This document shows, piece by piece, positions 10,156 through 18,949 of a stretch of DNA of 21,056 bases; position 1 is the first letter of the stretch; each line of letters begins with the position of its first letter. The translations under genes were made by a program, and so were the position numbers. Location of the stretch: positions 205,107-226,162 of the forward strand of contig PS015012.1 in the NCBI GenBank assembly GCA_048213135.1, given 5' to 3'. Source of the DNA: Reclinomonas americana ATCC 50394 (Eukaryota > Jakobida > Jakobea > Jakobida). The notes under the pieces are model-generated. The model made no database searches. It was given only the letters and a program-made list of their open reading frames with translations, and had not been told where the DNA came from.

Positions 10156-12693
10156 TTATCGTTTGACCACGTCGCCGTGCTCGGTGGTGACGAGCTCGCC
10201 ACCAAAGCGAGAGGGATCGTTCAGTTCGGGCGGGATGGCCTGATGCATGCGTCGCAACAACTTGCGCAAGTCGCTGGCGTACGCACAATCCAGCGTGAGG
10301 AACGCCGTGGCGTGACCAACGACGCCGGCGCGACCCGTGCGCCCAATGCGATGCACATAATCCTGCAGCGCCTCTGGCATGTCAAACAGGACGACCAGCG
10401 TCACGCCGCTGACGTCGAGTCCGCGGCTCGCCAAGTCTGTGGCCACCAGCACGTCTACCTTGCCTGCATGACACAACAAGGTAAGGACTGGGAAGTGGCA
10501 CTCTGCGACCTGCCACGGTTTCCGCGCACCTTCACGAAACGCACGGAGTACACGGAAACGATACGCTTGTGTCAACTCGCCGTGCAGAGGAGCCGCGTGG
10601 AACTGCTCCTCACGCAGCCAGCGAACAACATTGTCGACCATTTCGTGATTGTTGCAAAAGACCAGCACCGGTGGCGCCGGTGTGCGACGAAGTGTCTCCA
10701 GGAGTCGACGCTGTCACCGACTTGTGAGTTAGGAGAAACACACAACGTGTGTGCACACACACACACAGGTGTCAACAGCAAACCTTCTTGTCTCTGCGCT
10801 GCACAAACTCCACATTCTGAATAATGTCGAACGAGGCCAGCGACTTGTCGCCCACTTCGATAATGACCGGGTCACGTGTGGCCGCCCGCGCCAGTGCATC
10901 CAGTCCAAACGGCAGCGTCGCCGTCATGAGAATGGACTGGCACGTGGAGGTGGCCGACACCAGCTGCGTCGGCTCACTCGGCATGTGAATGGCTCGCAGC
11001 AACTGGTGGAGCACACGACGCACTCAGCATCCAACAGCGACAACTGGATTCACAGCGCGTGGCCAAACCTCGTGCACATCCTCCTGCATACTGATGTCCA
11101 ACATGCGGTCGGCCTCGTCCAGCACCAAGTAGCGCACCCTGCTGATCGGTAAGCCACGAGGCAACACGGCAGCAACGCGACGTGCACGCGACGCAACTCG
11201 GCCAGCGAGATCAGCGATCGGCGAACGAAATCCAGCAGTCGCCCAGGCGTGGCGCACACCATGTGACACCCATGCGCCATGGCCGCCAGCTGCGACGACT
11301 CGGGCACTCCACCGACAACACCCACCATGTACAGCGGATGCGGAACTGTCGCACGAATGAGCAAGCATAGCGAGGGCATGCTCAGTACGAGGACGACGAC
11401 GCACTGGTGGACAACAGCGTGCGTGCCACATTGTAGATCTGCTCGACCAGCTCACGCGTCGGCGCCAGCACCAACACACGCGGCGACGGCACCGCAGTCA
11501 CATGCCCGACAAACATCGCCGGCTGCTCCTCCACCAACCGACACAACGGAAGCAGATACGCCACGGTCTTGCCGGAGCCCGTCGGCGCCGTCGCCAGCAC
11601 ATCGCGACCGGCAAGCACACACGGCACAGTCTGCATCTGCACAGGCGTCGGCACCTGCGCTCCCATGCTCTCCACCAGCACTCGCACAGTCGCCNNNNNN
11701 NNNNNNNNNNNNNNNNNNNNNNNNNNNNNNNNNNNNNNNNNNNNNNNNNNNNNNNNNNNNNNNNNNNNNNNNNNNNNNNNNNNNNNNNNNNNNNNNNNNN
11801 NNNNNNNNNNNNNNNNNNNNNNNNNNNNNNNNNNNNNNNNNNNNNNNNNNNNNNNNNNNNNNNNNNNNNNNNNNNNNNNNNNNNNNNNNNNNNNNNNNNN
11901 NNNNNNNNNNNNNNNNNNNNNNNNNNNNNNNNNNNNNNNNNNNNNNNNNNNNNNNNNNNNNNNNNNNNNNNNNNNNNNNNNNNNNNNNNNNNNNNNNNNN
12001 NNNNNNNNNNNNNNNNNNNNNNNNNNNNNNNNNNNNNNNNNNNNNNNNNNNNNNNNNNNNNNNNNNNNNNNNNNNNNNNNNNNNNNNNNNNNNNNNNNNN
12101 NNNNNNNNNNNNNNNNNNNNNNNNNNNNNNNNNNNNNNNNNNNNNNNNNNNNNNNNNNNNNNNNNNNNNNNNNNNNNNNNNNNNNNNNNNNNNNNNNNNN
12201 NNNNNNNNNNNNNNNNNNNNNNNNNNNNNNNNNNNNNNNNNNNNNNNNNNNNNNNNNNNNNNNNNNNNNNNNNNNNNNNNNNNNNNNNNNNNNNNNNNNN
12301 NNNNNNNNNNNNNNNNNNNNNNNNNNNNNNNNGCCCGCAGCGACACGTGCGCAAAGTCGGTTATGGGTGGAGGCACGCCACCAGTCGATGAGCTCACGTG
12401 AATGCCGTGATCAGCGCGTATCCACTCCGACATGTCTCCATCATCTTGTCGACGTTGTCGCTTGTGCTGCACGGCAACGTCGTCATCGCTGCCGTCGTCA
12501 TGCTCCACTGTGCACGCACATGCATAGTGAGAAGGAGGATAGTGCAGTGAGCAGCACAAAGAGCGCGCGCGCAACGTGAGCGCTTCATTCGCAGTGTGTC
12601 ACGCAGGACATCGTTCTTCCGCCCGTCTTTCACAACGAACGCCACACACGTCATTGTCTGCTTGCTGGTGGTCTCCGTCGCAGCTTCTCTCAT
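10156..12693 (-). CDS. DEAD-box ATP-dependent RNA helicase (DDX59/DDX52-like)
   Basis: Exons in coding order are 12693-12576, 12507-12333, the N gap, 11694-11405, 11345-11198, 11138-11069, 11002-10784, 10710-10530 and 10463-10156 (TAA). All phases chain. The motifs are a Q-motif region (GVPPPITDFAHVSL, then VPTPVQMQ), motif I APTGSGKT, Ia APTREL, Ib ATPGRLLD, II DEAD in YLVLDEADRMLD, III MTATLP (TAT instead of the common SAT), IV VLVFCNN, V DLASRGLD and VI YVHRIGRTGR. It is an RNA-dependent ATPase that remodels RNA or RNPs. The N-terminus is acidic (EHDDGSDDD), then basic (KRQRR). VPTPVQMQ and the GDKSLAS block resemble DDX59; DDX52 is the alternative. The length is about 500 aa if the gap hides no coding. 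The start could also be the ATG at 12654. Its stop is 30 bp from the convergent HAP40-like stop. Confidence 0.93.
10747..10767. repeat. CA/TG microsatellite in helicase intron 10711-10783
   Basis: An alternating CA/TG tract on the intronic side of the GTTTGC donor of the minus-strand helicase gene. Confidence 0.75.
11695..12332. other. Assembly gap (638 N) inside the helicase gene
   Basis: The flanks are coding on the minus strand: ...FAHVSLR plus two bases of an Ala codon on the 5' side, and ATVRVLVESMG on the 3' side. Joining the flanks directly keeps the frame, and the residue count matches relatives, so the gap appears to hide an intron or is oversized. Confidence 0.95.
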
Positions 12694-12707
12694 GGTTCTC
12701 TCACGCG
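12691..12707. promoter_or_regulatory. Divergent start region, helicase / FAD synthase
   Basis: The first in-frame helicase ATG (minus strand, 12693-12691) shares a CATG with a plus-strand ATG (12692-12694). A second plus-strand ATG follows at 12708. The two 5' ends therefore abut or overlap, and any promoter elements must lie within the flanking exons or in the nearby gap. No TATA box is visible. Confidence 0.4.
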
Positions 12708-13995
12708 ATGGCACGCCGAGCGCAGTCGCTAGTGACGGTGAGGCATGTCACCACAGATCACACGCNNNNNNNNNNNNNNNNNNNNNNNNNNNNNNNNNNN
12801 NNNNNNNNNNNNNNNNNNNNNNNNNNNNNNNNNNNNNNNNNNNNNNNNNNNNNNNNNNNNNNNNNNNNNNNTTCTGCTGCGGCCGGAGTTGAGCACAGCA
12901 AGCCTGCGCCGCATGAGGAGGAGGCAGAGCGCGAGGAGGGAGAGAAGAGGGCGACTCATTGGGAACGAGTGACGAGTGGAGCGGGGTTGAGTGAGGCGTT
13001 GCGGGCCAAGGTGCACGCAGCGTGTGCGGTCATTCGTGAGAGCCTGGAGCGCTTTGAAGGGTGCGTGCCTGTGTGTGAGTGTGAGTGTGAGTGTGTGGGA
13101 GTGTGAGAGAAAAGGATTCGTAACGAATCTGTTCGAATCTCAGTCCACGGGGCTTGGCCTTCAGCTTCAATGGTGGCAAGGACTCGACTGTGCTCTTGCA
13201 TCTGGTCATGGCCACACTTGCTGCGGAGGTTTGCGCAATGCACACATGCTCTTCTCTCTCACATCTCTGTGTGCTGACTGCTTCCGTAGGGCTCCGATTA
13301 CCGGCAAGTGCTGTTCTTCTTCATTGACAATGAGCAGAACTTCCCCGAGATGATTGAGTTTATCGAGAACACGGATCGCGAGTGCGTTTTTCCTCCCTCT
13401 CTCACCCACGGTGTTGTGTTTGTGTCGCTCACGTCGGGGTTGCAGGTATTCATTGCACTTGCAAAACATTAGCAAGTCGCTGAAGGAGGGCTTGAAGGAT
13501 GTGCTGGACAGCAGGCCCGGTCCGTGCGGGGTGTTCATGGGCACAAGGAGAACCGATCCGTACTCGGGTGTGTTGTCCTCGCATGCGTGTGAGGCCTATG
13601 GGGTGTATCCTTAATGAGTTATTTTTGGGGGGGCAGAGAAACTCGCCGTGTTTCACCCCACGGATGCTGGCTGGCCGGCGTGCACGAGGATACATCCGAT
13701 TCTCGACTGGAGCTACGCTGATGTGTGGGAGTTTTTGAGGAGTCTCTCGATCCCCTACTGCTCGTTGTACGATCGGGGCTACACGAGCATTGGCGGCGTG
13801 CACAACTCTCGTCCGAACCCGGCACTCCGCATCTCCGGCCGCGTGTCATCTGCCTCCTCGTCGTCCTCTTCACTGTCCTCCTCCTCGTCATCTTCTGGCG
13901 ACGAGGACGACGACGAAGCGGCAATGCCCAAGTATCTCCCAGCATATCTACTGGAAGATGAGGAACTGGAGCGCGACAGTCGCGTGAAAAAGTAG
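12708..13995 (+). CDS. FLAD1: FAD synthase (FMN adenylyltransferase), PAPS-reductase fold
   Basis: It transfers AMP from ATP to FMN to make FAD. Certain exons are 12872-13060, 13144-13228, 13290-13381, 13446-13567 and 13637-13995 (TAG), with phases chaining to 281 codons after the N gap. The signature is [17 protein letters not shown] (PP-loop), then [63 protein letters not shown] and the C-terminal [17 protein letters not shown], all in the order of eukaryotic FAD synthases. Between NPALRI and YLPAYLL is an unusual Ser-run plus acidic insert of about 30 residues. No molybdopterin-binding (FADHy) domain is seen, so it is the yeast FAD1-like or FLAD1 C-terminal form. The first exon is uncertain: ATG 12708 ([10 protein letters not shown], donor at 12738) or ATG 12692. 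Confidence 0.95.
12766..12871. other. Assembly gap (106 N) at the 5' end of FAD synthase
   Basis: The N run begins inside the putative first intron (donor GTGAGG at 12738) and ends in or before the second exon, so the N-terminal join cannot be fixed. Confidence 0.95.
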
Positions 13996-14032
13996 TAATA
14001 GGCAACTTGACTCCACCATCATTGATTTTGCT

Positions 14033-14052
14033 GTTGTTGTTGTTGTTGTTGT
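14033..14052 (+). repeat. (GTT)n microsatellite in the FAD synthase 3' UTR
   Basis: About seven GTT units start 38 nt after the TAG stop, in the convergent spacer 13996-14168. Confidence 0.85.
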
Positions 14053-14064
14053 TTTGTTTGCGTG

Positions 14065-14069
14065 TGTAA
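14065..14069 (+). terminator. TGTAA, possible 3'-end motif of FAD synthase
   Basis: It lies 70 nt after the stop in the context GCGTGTGTAAC, matching the context after the 18811 stop. Confidence 0.4.
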
Positions 14070-14133
14070 CAAGTTTGCATGTTGTGCAAGAGATCCTACA
14101 TTTTAATGAACTCTTTTTGTGCACATGCACGTA

Positions 14134-14138
14134 TTACA
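14134..14138 (-). terminator. TGTAA, possible 3'-end motif of the 14169-16559 gene
   Basis: Read on the minus strand the context is CGCGTGTAATAC, about 30 nt after the TGA at 14171-14169. Confidence 0.4.
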
Positions 14139-14168
14139 CGCGGACTCGCCGATCACGCTCCTTCCCCG

Positions 14169-16559
14169 TCACCGAGCACTGAATGCGGATGGCGGCGAAC
14201 CAGGTGCCGCCGGATTGGAGTGCGGCGGCGAAAACCGTGGGACACCCGCACGCAGACGATGGTACGCACCGGCAGGCTCCGAGCGCGTTGGCGACGTCGG
14301 CTTGTGCGGCGGTGACAGCTGATGTGTCAGGCGCATCGGCTGATGTGGGAAAGGAAAGGAAAAGGCTTTGAGCTGACAATGACAAGAGTGGGGAGGAAGA
14401 GCGGCAACGATAACGCACCACATGTCGCAGGAGGGAGCTGGGGACTGGGGGCTTGGGATCCTCAAACGCCATCGGCTGGCTCGACAAGAACGGCGGTGCC
14501 GGCTTCATGGGCCAGCGGAATTGCTGCACGATCAATCTCCCCTGTCAGCAACAACAACAACGCGATGCGCAAGTGAGAGGCTGTGCCCAAACGCAACATA
14601 TTCGACTTTGGCGAGTCCAACTTGATCCGGGTGAATGTAGGAGAGGAGTTTTTGTGCGGGAGTCGGCTTGATCTTCAGCTCCTGAATCATCTTGGCCGAG
14701 GAGCCAAATGCCGGACGGCACTCCGGCTGCGATAGAGGCAAAGGGTGAGCAAAGTCGGGTGAATCAATTCTCGCGCGCACAAGGAGGACAAGAACGAAAC
14801 AGGTGGCGGTGGTGGAAGTGGATCCTGCAGATAGGAGAACAGTGGCTGTGGTGTGGTTGCAATCTCGTAGCCCATCTTCGTGGCAATGCCGAACGGTGGT
14901 GACTTGGGATTCGGCGAGGCAGGTGGTGAGGGGCGCGGATCAATGTACTATACACACAAACATACACAAGTGTCAGGCACCCTGTGTATCAACAACACTC
15001 GCGCTCACACACGGATGCGTGTACCGTCAGCAAGTGACTGGCGTCGGTCGGCGGCTTGTCTTGCTCGTAGCCCATGGGTGAGCCGACGCCAAAGGGTGGG
15101 CGTGCCGCCGGCTGTGGTCACCATCAGCGAACAGTTACAACATCGACAACAACAAGTACAACAGAAACTCACCGGCGTACTGTCATCCTTGATCTCTCGC
15201 AAGCAGGTGAGCAAGTCGCCGGATTCGGGCTTTGGTGTCTTCACCTGCCAGCTTTGATGGGAGCTGAACATGAACGGCGGTGGTGGCTTGCGTGCCCTCG
15301 ACCGCGGCGACAGGACATCATTCACCGCCCGCGCTCCAATGGCCTCCACTTGCTCCGCAAAGTAATCCTCCAGCGTCTTGCGCTTCTCCGCCAAACGTCT
15401 GTGGTGGCATGTGTAAGTACCAACGCTCTTCCGTCTCGGAAACAAACGGGCCACGCAACTGCTCCTCCATGGGACTGTGCGTGACCTCGGCCAGCGTGTC
15501 GGAGATTCGCCGCGGTGACCGTGGTGGCGGCTGCGGCTCCTCGTCCGCGCTCTTGGCAGCATCTCGCCACAGAGTACTCGCTCGTCCAGCTGGGAGAGAG
15601 AGAGAGTGAGAAAGAGATGGAGTCCGGAGAATGTGCGCGCACATAGATACTCACTGACAGCTGCGCGCGTGGCCGTCGGTCGCACGACCGGCGCAAACAA
15701 AATCTCGCGACTGCGCTTGACACCCGTTGGACTGCGCGGCGAGCCCGCCGATCGCGGACTGCGGCTCTTATCCAACCTGCCCCCAGGAAGCAAAAAAAGT
15801 CAATGTCCGAGTGCAAAATCAACCGTCAACACTCACACAGCAGGCACTGACCGGTCCAGAATGTCATTGAGTGGCCGCGGCCCAGAAGCCGGCGCCCGAG
15901 TCGGTGACTCATCCGCAGTCGATGACAGTGCCGATGGTCTTCGCCGGCCTCGCAGACTCTGATCAATCTCACTGCATTCGTCGACACACAATCATCATGA
16001 GCACAATGAGTCATGGCAGAGAGGGAAGGAGAGAGAGAGGGAGAGAGAGAGAGAGAGTGAGTGAGAGAGAGAGAGAGAAGAAGAAGAAGAAGGAGAAGAA
16101 GAGTATCCTTCTCTGTGAGTGTGTGTCTCTCTCTCACCTGTTTGTTGGAGGTGGGCCTGTGGGTGAGGGCACACGAGTACTGCGCACGGCCAACTTCTGC
16201 AGTCGCGTCATGGCATCGGGCGACAGTGCGCCGTGTCCTTGATGCTTCCGCTCCACAATGAGCGACTGTGCCGAGGAGGCCACCGAGACCATACTGCTCG
16301 AGTCCTCTGCGCGTCCACTCACTCCACTGTCCACGAGCACAGAGCCCATGGACGAGGCCATGGTGCTCTCAGAGTGCACAGTGCGCGCTGTGTGTGTGTG
16401 TAAGAGTGAGTGAGTGTGTGAGAGTGGCGCGGCTCTCGTCCAGAATTCAAAGTAATGTGTGTGTGCATGTGTGATGTGCTTGTGTGTGTGTGTGTGCGTG
16501 TGTAGAGCCGCACCTGAGAGAGGCCCAACATCGGCCGCAGCACTGCGCGGCGTCAACAT
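14169..16559 (-). CDS. Unrecognised 520-aa Pro-rich protein with five PPFG/MGYE/SYI repeats
   Basis: Eleven exons chain in phase to exactly 521 codons: 16559-16514, 16387-16138, 15971-15837, 15776-15655, 15589-15460, 15398-15173, 15111-15025, 14947-14801, 14726-14598, 14541-14422 and 14339-14169 (TGA). I do not recognise the family. Residues 1-225 are Ser/Pro/Arg-rich and probably disordered (for example SRSPRSAGSPRSPTG and KRSREILFAPVVRPT). Residues about 224-255 form a charged helix (MEEQRLAEKRKTLEDYFAEQ). Residues 266-464 carry five degenerate repeats, and the C-terminus is Pro/Ser-rich, ending SPPSAFSAR. There is no signal peptide or membrane segment. The start is the first ATG in the open frame; a TAA lies upstream in that frame. 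It may be a scaffold or cytoskeletal protein, but this is only a guess. It is divergent from the 16726 gene. Confidence 0.8.
14422..15286 (-). repeat. Five exon-linked protein repeats, consensus PPFGxxxxMGYE...P...LLSYIxP
   Basis: Repeat 1 starts PPPPFMFSSHQSW (exon 15398-15173). Repeat 2 is RPPFGVGSPMGYE...SHLLT-YIDP, repeat 3 SPPFGIATKMGYE...LFSYLQDP, repeat 4 RPAFGSSAKM...KLLSYIHPD and repeat 5 KPAPPFLSSQPMAFE...SSLLRH. Repeats 2-5 each begin on their own exon. All introns from 15172 to 14340 are phase 0, which suits exon duplication. Repeats are about 30-45 residues and diverged. Confidence 0.7.
16017..16113. repeat. Polypurine (GA/GAA) tract in intron 15972-16137
   Basis: The tract is almost pure purine on the plus strand: (GA)n runs, then (GAA)n, with only a few T interruptions. 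It lies wholly inside a 166-bp intron of the minus-strand gene, so the sense transcript carries a long CU-rich tract. Confidence 0.85.
16455..16504. repeat. TG/CA microsatellite in intron 16388-16513
   Basis: TG runs on the plus strand (CA in the sense transcript) fill the donor half of this 126-bp intron. A second TG run abuts the acceptor at 16388. Confidence 0.75.
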
Positions 16560-16725
16560 CTCGCGATCACTGCGAGATAAGGCACTGTAAAAATTCACCG
16601 TAGGTAGACAACCCGCCGTGGACAGTCGTTTTTATCGGTTTCAGGCACTTGTTGAGAGGGTGAAAAGCTGCTGTTGATCACCTCACCGCTCTCCTCGCTT
16701 TCTCTTTCTCGGTGCATGGGCTGCG
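16560..16725. promoter_or_regulatory. Bidirectional intergenic region (166 bp)
   Basis: It separates the ATG of the minus-strand repeat protein (16559) from the plus-strand ATG at 16726. It holds A/T-rich pieces (GTAAAAATTC near 16588, GTTTTTATC near 16629) but no clear TATA box. An antisense reading frame also crosses it; I treat that as non-genic. Confidence 0.45.
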
Positions 16726-18811
16726 ATGCGCGCCGATGATAGCGCGGTGACAATGGCGGCGTCGGCGCGAGGCTCGCGGGTAGCTGGCACGCCGGGTTCT
16801 TCTGCTCGCGACTGGGGCACGGCGCGGTCGCTTCAGGAGCCACTGGGGATGTTTGCGGTGGCGCCGACGACGGCAGCGCGTGGTTCGTTTGCGCGCGCGC
16901 CGCCACTGAAAGCCGGCGGCAAGTCGGAGCGGTATGATGCAGCACCGACACATCAGTTGGCCGCCACGGGTGAGTTGAGCGACAGAGAAACGAGTGAGAC
17001 GAAAGAGGGGGAAGAGAGACGGGGGTGGTCAGAGAACAGACAGAGAGGAAAACCAGTCGCGATTCTCTCCTCTCCATCGTTTTTCGATATCGCGCACTGT
17101 GCCGACCGACCTGGACGCAGGGAGTGGGAGCCGGGTGGTGGAGTGCGACACGCTGCCTCGCGTACACAACATGAGCGGAAGCAACAACACCTCGCCGAAC
17201 AAGACGCCGTCGCGCCTGACGGCTCCACTGCCGAGCGCGTTGCGATCGAGTTCACCCGCGGAACCCACCGACAGTCACGACTGGGCATTAGCACCTTCTG
17301 CAGGAGAGGCGCTTTCACGCACGCTACCGTCGGTACTGAAGACGCCGATCAAGGGCACAGCGTCCCCGGGCGTCGCCAGGGGTCATCTGACGTCACAGTT
17401 TGGCACGGGATCCATGCCGCCCGTGGACAACCGAGGCCGCGGTCCGGCTCTGCACGCACTGACACGCACCGACTCTGGCAGCAACCACCACGGTGATGGC
17501 AGTGGTGGTGGCCACGGCCACGGACAGCAGCTACCCGCGCCGAAAATGACACGATCGCGGAGTCGGGATCCCGAGCCAGCAGGCCGAGCCGGCAACTTGT
17601 CGCCGGTGATGTTTGACACTGACCGATCCAAGTCGTGCTCTCCAGTGCGTGAGAAGCAGCGACTCAAGGTACCGGTGCACATGTGGAGTACGGATGCATC
17701 ATTGCGTTCTCACAAGCTGCGTTGACAGGAGGAGCAGGAGCGGGAGGACTTTGAGACGCTTCGTCTGCGCATGTTGCACAACAAGGCCGAGCACTCTGGC
17801 CGAATTCGCTTGCAGGACCTCGAAGCGTGGCACGCCAACATGCCAAACCAGCGGGCTAGCATCCGCTTGGTGTTTGAGAAACAGGTACGGCCAGGGCTGG
17901 TCGGTCGTGTCGAGGGTGAGAAATGCTCACGTTGTGTGTGTGTGTGCACGCAGCAACAATTCAAGCACTTTGTCGACGGGGTGAGTGACAAGAGAGTGAC
18001 ACTGTGTTGTTGCCGCTACTCATACACACACACAGCATCACCAGGAGCAGCAGCGGATGCACGATGCAGTAGAAGAGGCCGAGCACCGACACGAGATGCG
18101 ACGACATGACGGGCATCACGGCGACGATTTTGAGGACGCTCTGCTGATGGTGGACCAAAAGGCCCTAGCAGGCGCCACCAAGCAGGAGATCACCGTCTCC
18201 TCCCTCGAGTTGACTTCGCGTCTGCGTCGACTCACCGCGCCGCACATTGCGCGCCAGATTAGACACCAGCGCCACAGGTGCCCATCGCTGCATTTGTTCT
18301 CTGCACCTCACACTCTGCCTTGACACACTCCCCTTGCCATCTGCACAGCCGCGTCGATGCAAGCAACAGCGAGACGATAACGCTCGACTCACTGCTCAAC
18401 CAGATACGGCAGCCGAGTCCCACCACCGGTCACCGCCTCGCCGCGTCACCACCGTCGCCCACCCAACTGTTGCTGCCGCCGCACGAGGACGGCTGCGAGG
18501 ACGACGATGCGGCGCCACATCCCACAGAACCCACGCCAGCACCTGCCGTCACGACGACCACCACTACCACCAACACCGTGCACTTCTCCACGGGGCCACC
18601 ATCTCCCACGCCGCTGCATTGGAATGGCATCAGACCAGTGGCTGGCTCGCTGCTCGCCGAACAGCAGCAACAGCAACTCTTGCAACTCAGACACTATCAG
18701 CAACAACAACATCAGCAACAGCAACTAGCGCAGCACAACAGAGGCTTAGGAGGGCAAACGAGCCCAACACGATCACCACTGCGCTCGTACTTGGAACGAA
18801 CGCGGACATAG
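16726..18811 (+). CDS. Unrecognised 559-aa protein: disordered N-terminus, coiled-coil middle, poly-Gln tail
   Basis: Six exons chain to exactly 560 codons: 16726-16969, 17121-17668, 17729-17884, 17954-17980, 18036-18277 and 18349-18811 (TAG). I do not recognise the family. Residues 1-264 are Ser/Pro/Gly-rich, with LKTPIKG and KMTRSRSRDPEP. Residues about 265-406 are highly charged and likely helical (KEEQEREDFETLRLRMLHNK, HHQEQQRMHDAVEEAEHRHE, VSSLELTSRLRRL). The C-terminus has a poly-Thr run and Gln clusters (about 510-530) and ends SPTRSPLRSYLERTRT. The ATG at 16726 is the first in frame after the divergent spacer. No enzyme motif, signal peptide or membrane segment is seen. All five donors here are GTG or GTA type, unlike the neighbouring genes with GTTGCG introns. 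Confidence 0.78.
18660..18727 (+). repeat. CAG/CAA repeat encoding Gln clusters
   Basis: Interrupted CAG/CAA codons give EQQQQQLLQLRHYQQQQHQQQQ in two parts, separated by LLQLRHY, near the C-terminus of the 559-aa protein. Confidence 0.85.
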
Positions 18812-18858
18812 ATAACTAGCCAGCTCCTGCACAATATAACGAAACTTGTACTCGCGTG

Positions 18859-18863
18859 TGTAA
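18859..18863 (+). terminator. TGTAA, possible 3'-end motif of the 16726-18811 gene
   Basis: It lies 48 nt after the stop in the context GCGTGTGTAATG, nearly the same as after FAD synthase. Confidence 0.4.
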
Positions 18864-18949
18864 TGCATGCGTGGAGCTATAGACAGCGAGTCACACGAGA
18901 GGAGAAAGGGTGTGAGGGGAATCGCGTGGCCTCAGTCCTCACATGCTTG

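Noticed and set aside
9351-10205. 284-aa minus-strand ORF over the end of the HAP40-like gene
   Set aside because: Antisense to a phase-chained exon and overlapping the true helicase stop at 10156; composition only.
10177-11152. Plus-strand ORFs of 215 and 133 aa over the helicase
   Set aside because: The minus strand carries conserved helicase motifs IV-VI through this region.
16017-16113. GA tract as a telomere-like or CRISPR-like array
   Set aside because: No unit with spacers and no telomere consensus; simple polypurine microsatellite.
16595-17167. 190-aa minus-strand ORF with SEESGEVINSS, a possible upstream exon of the repeat protein
   Set aside because: It overlaps the plus-strand first exon 16726-16969, which splices in phase to 17121. 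The repeat protein already has an ATG at 16559 and complete phases. I cannot fully exclude a 5' exon here.
18165-18724. Minus-strand Val/Gly-rich ORFs opposite the 16726 gene
   Set aside because: Antisense of CAG/ACC-rich coding repeats; no similarity.
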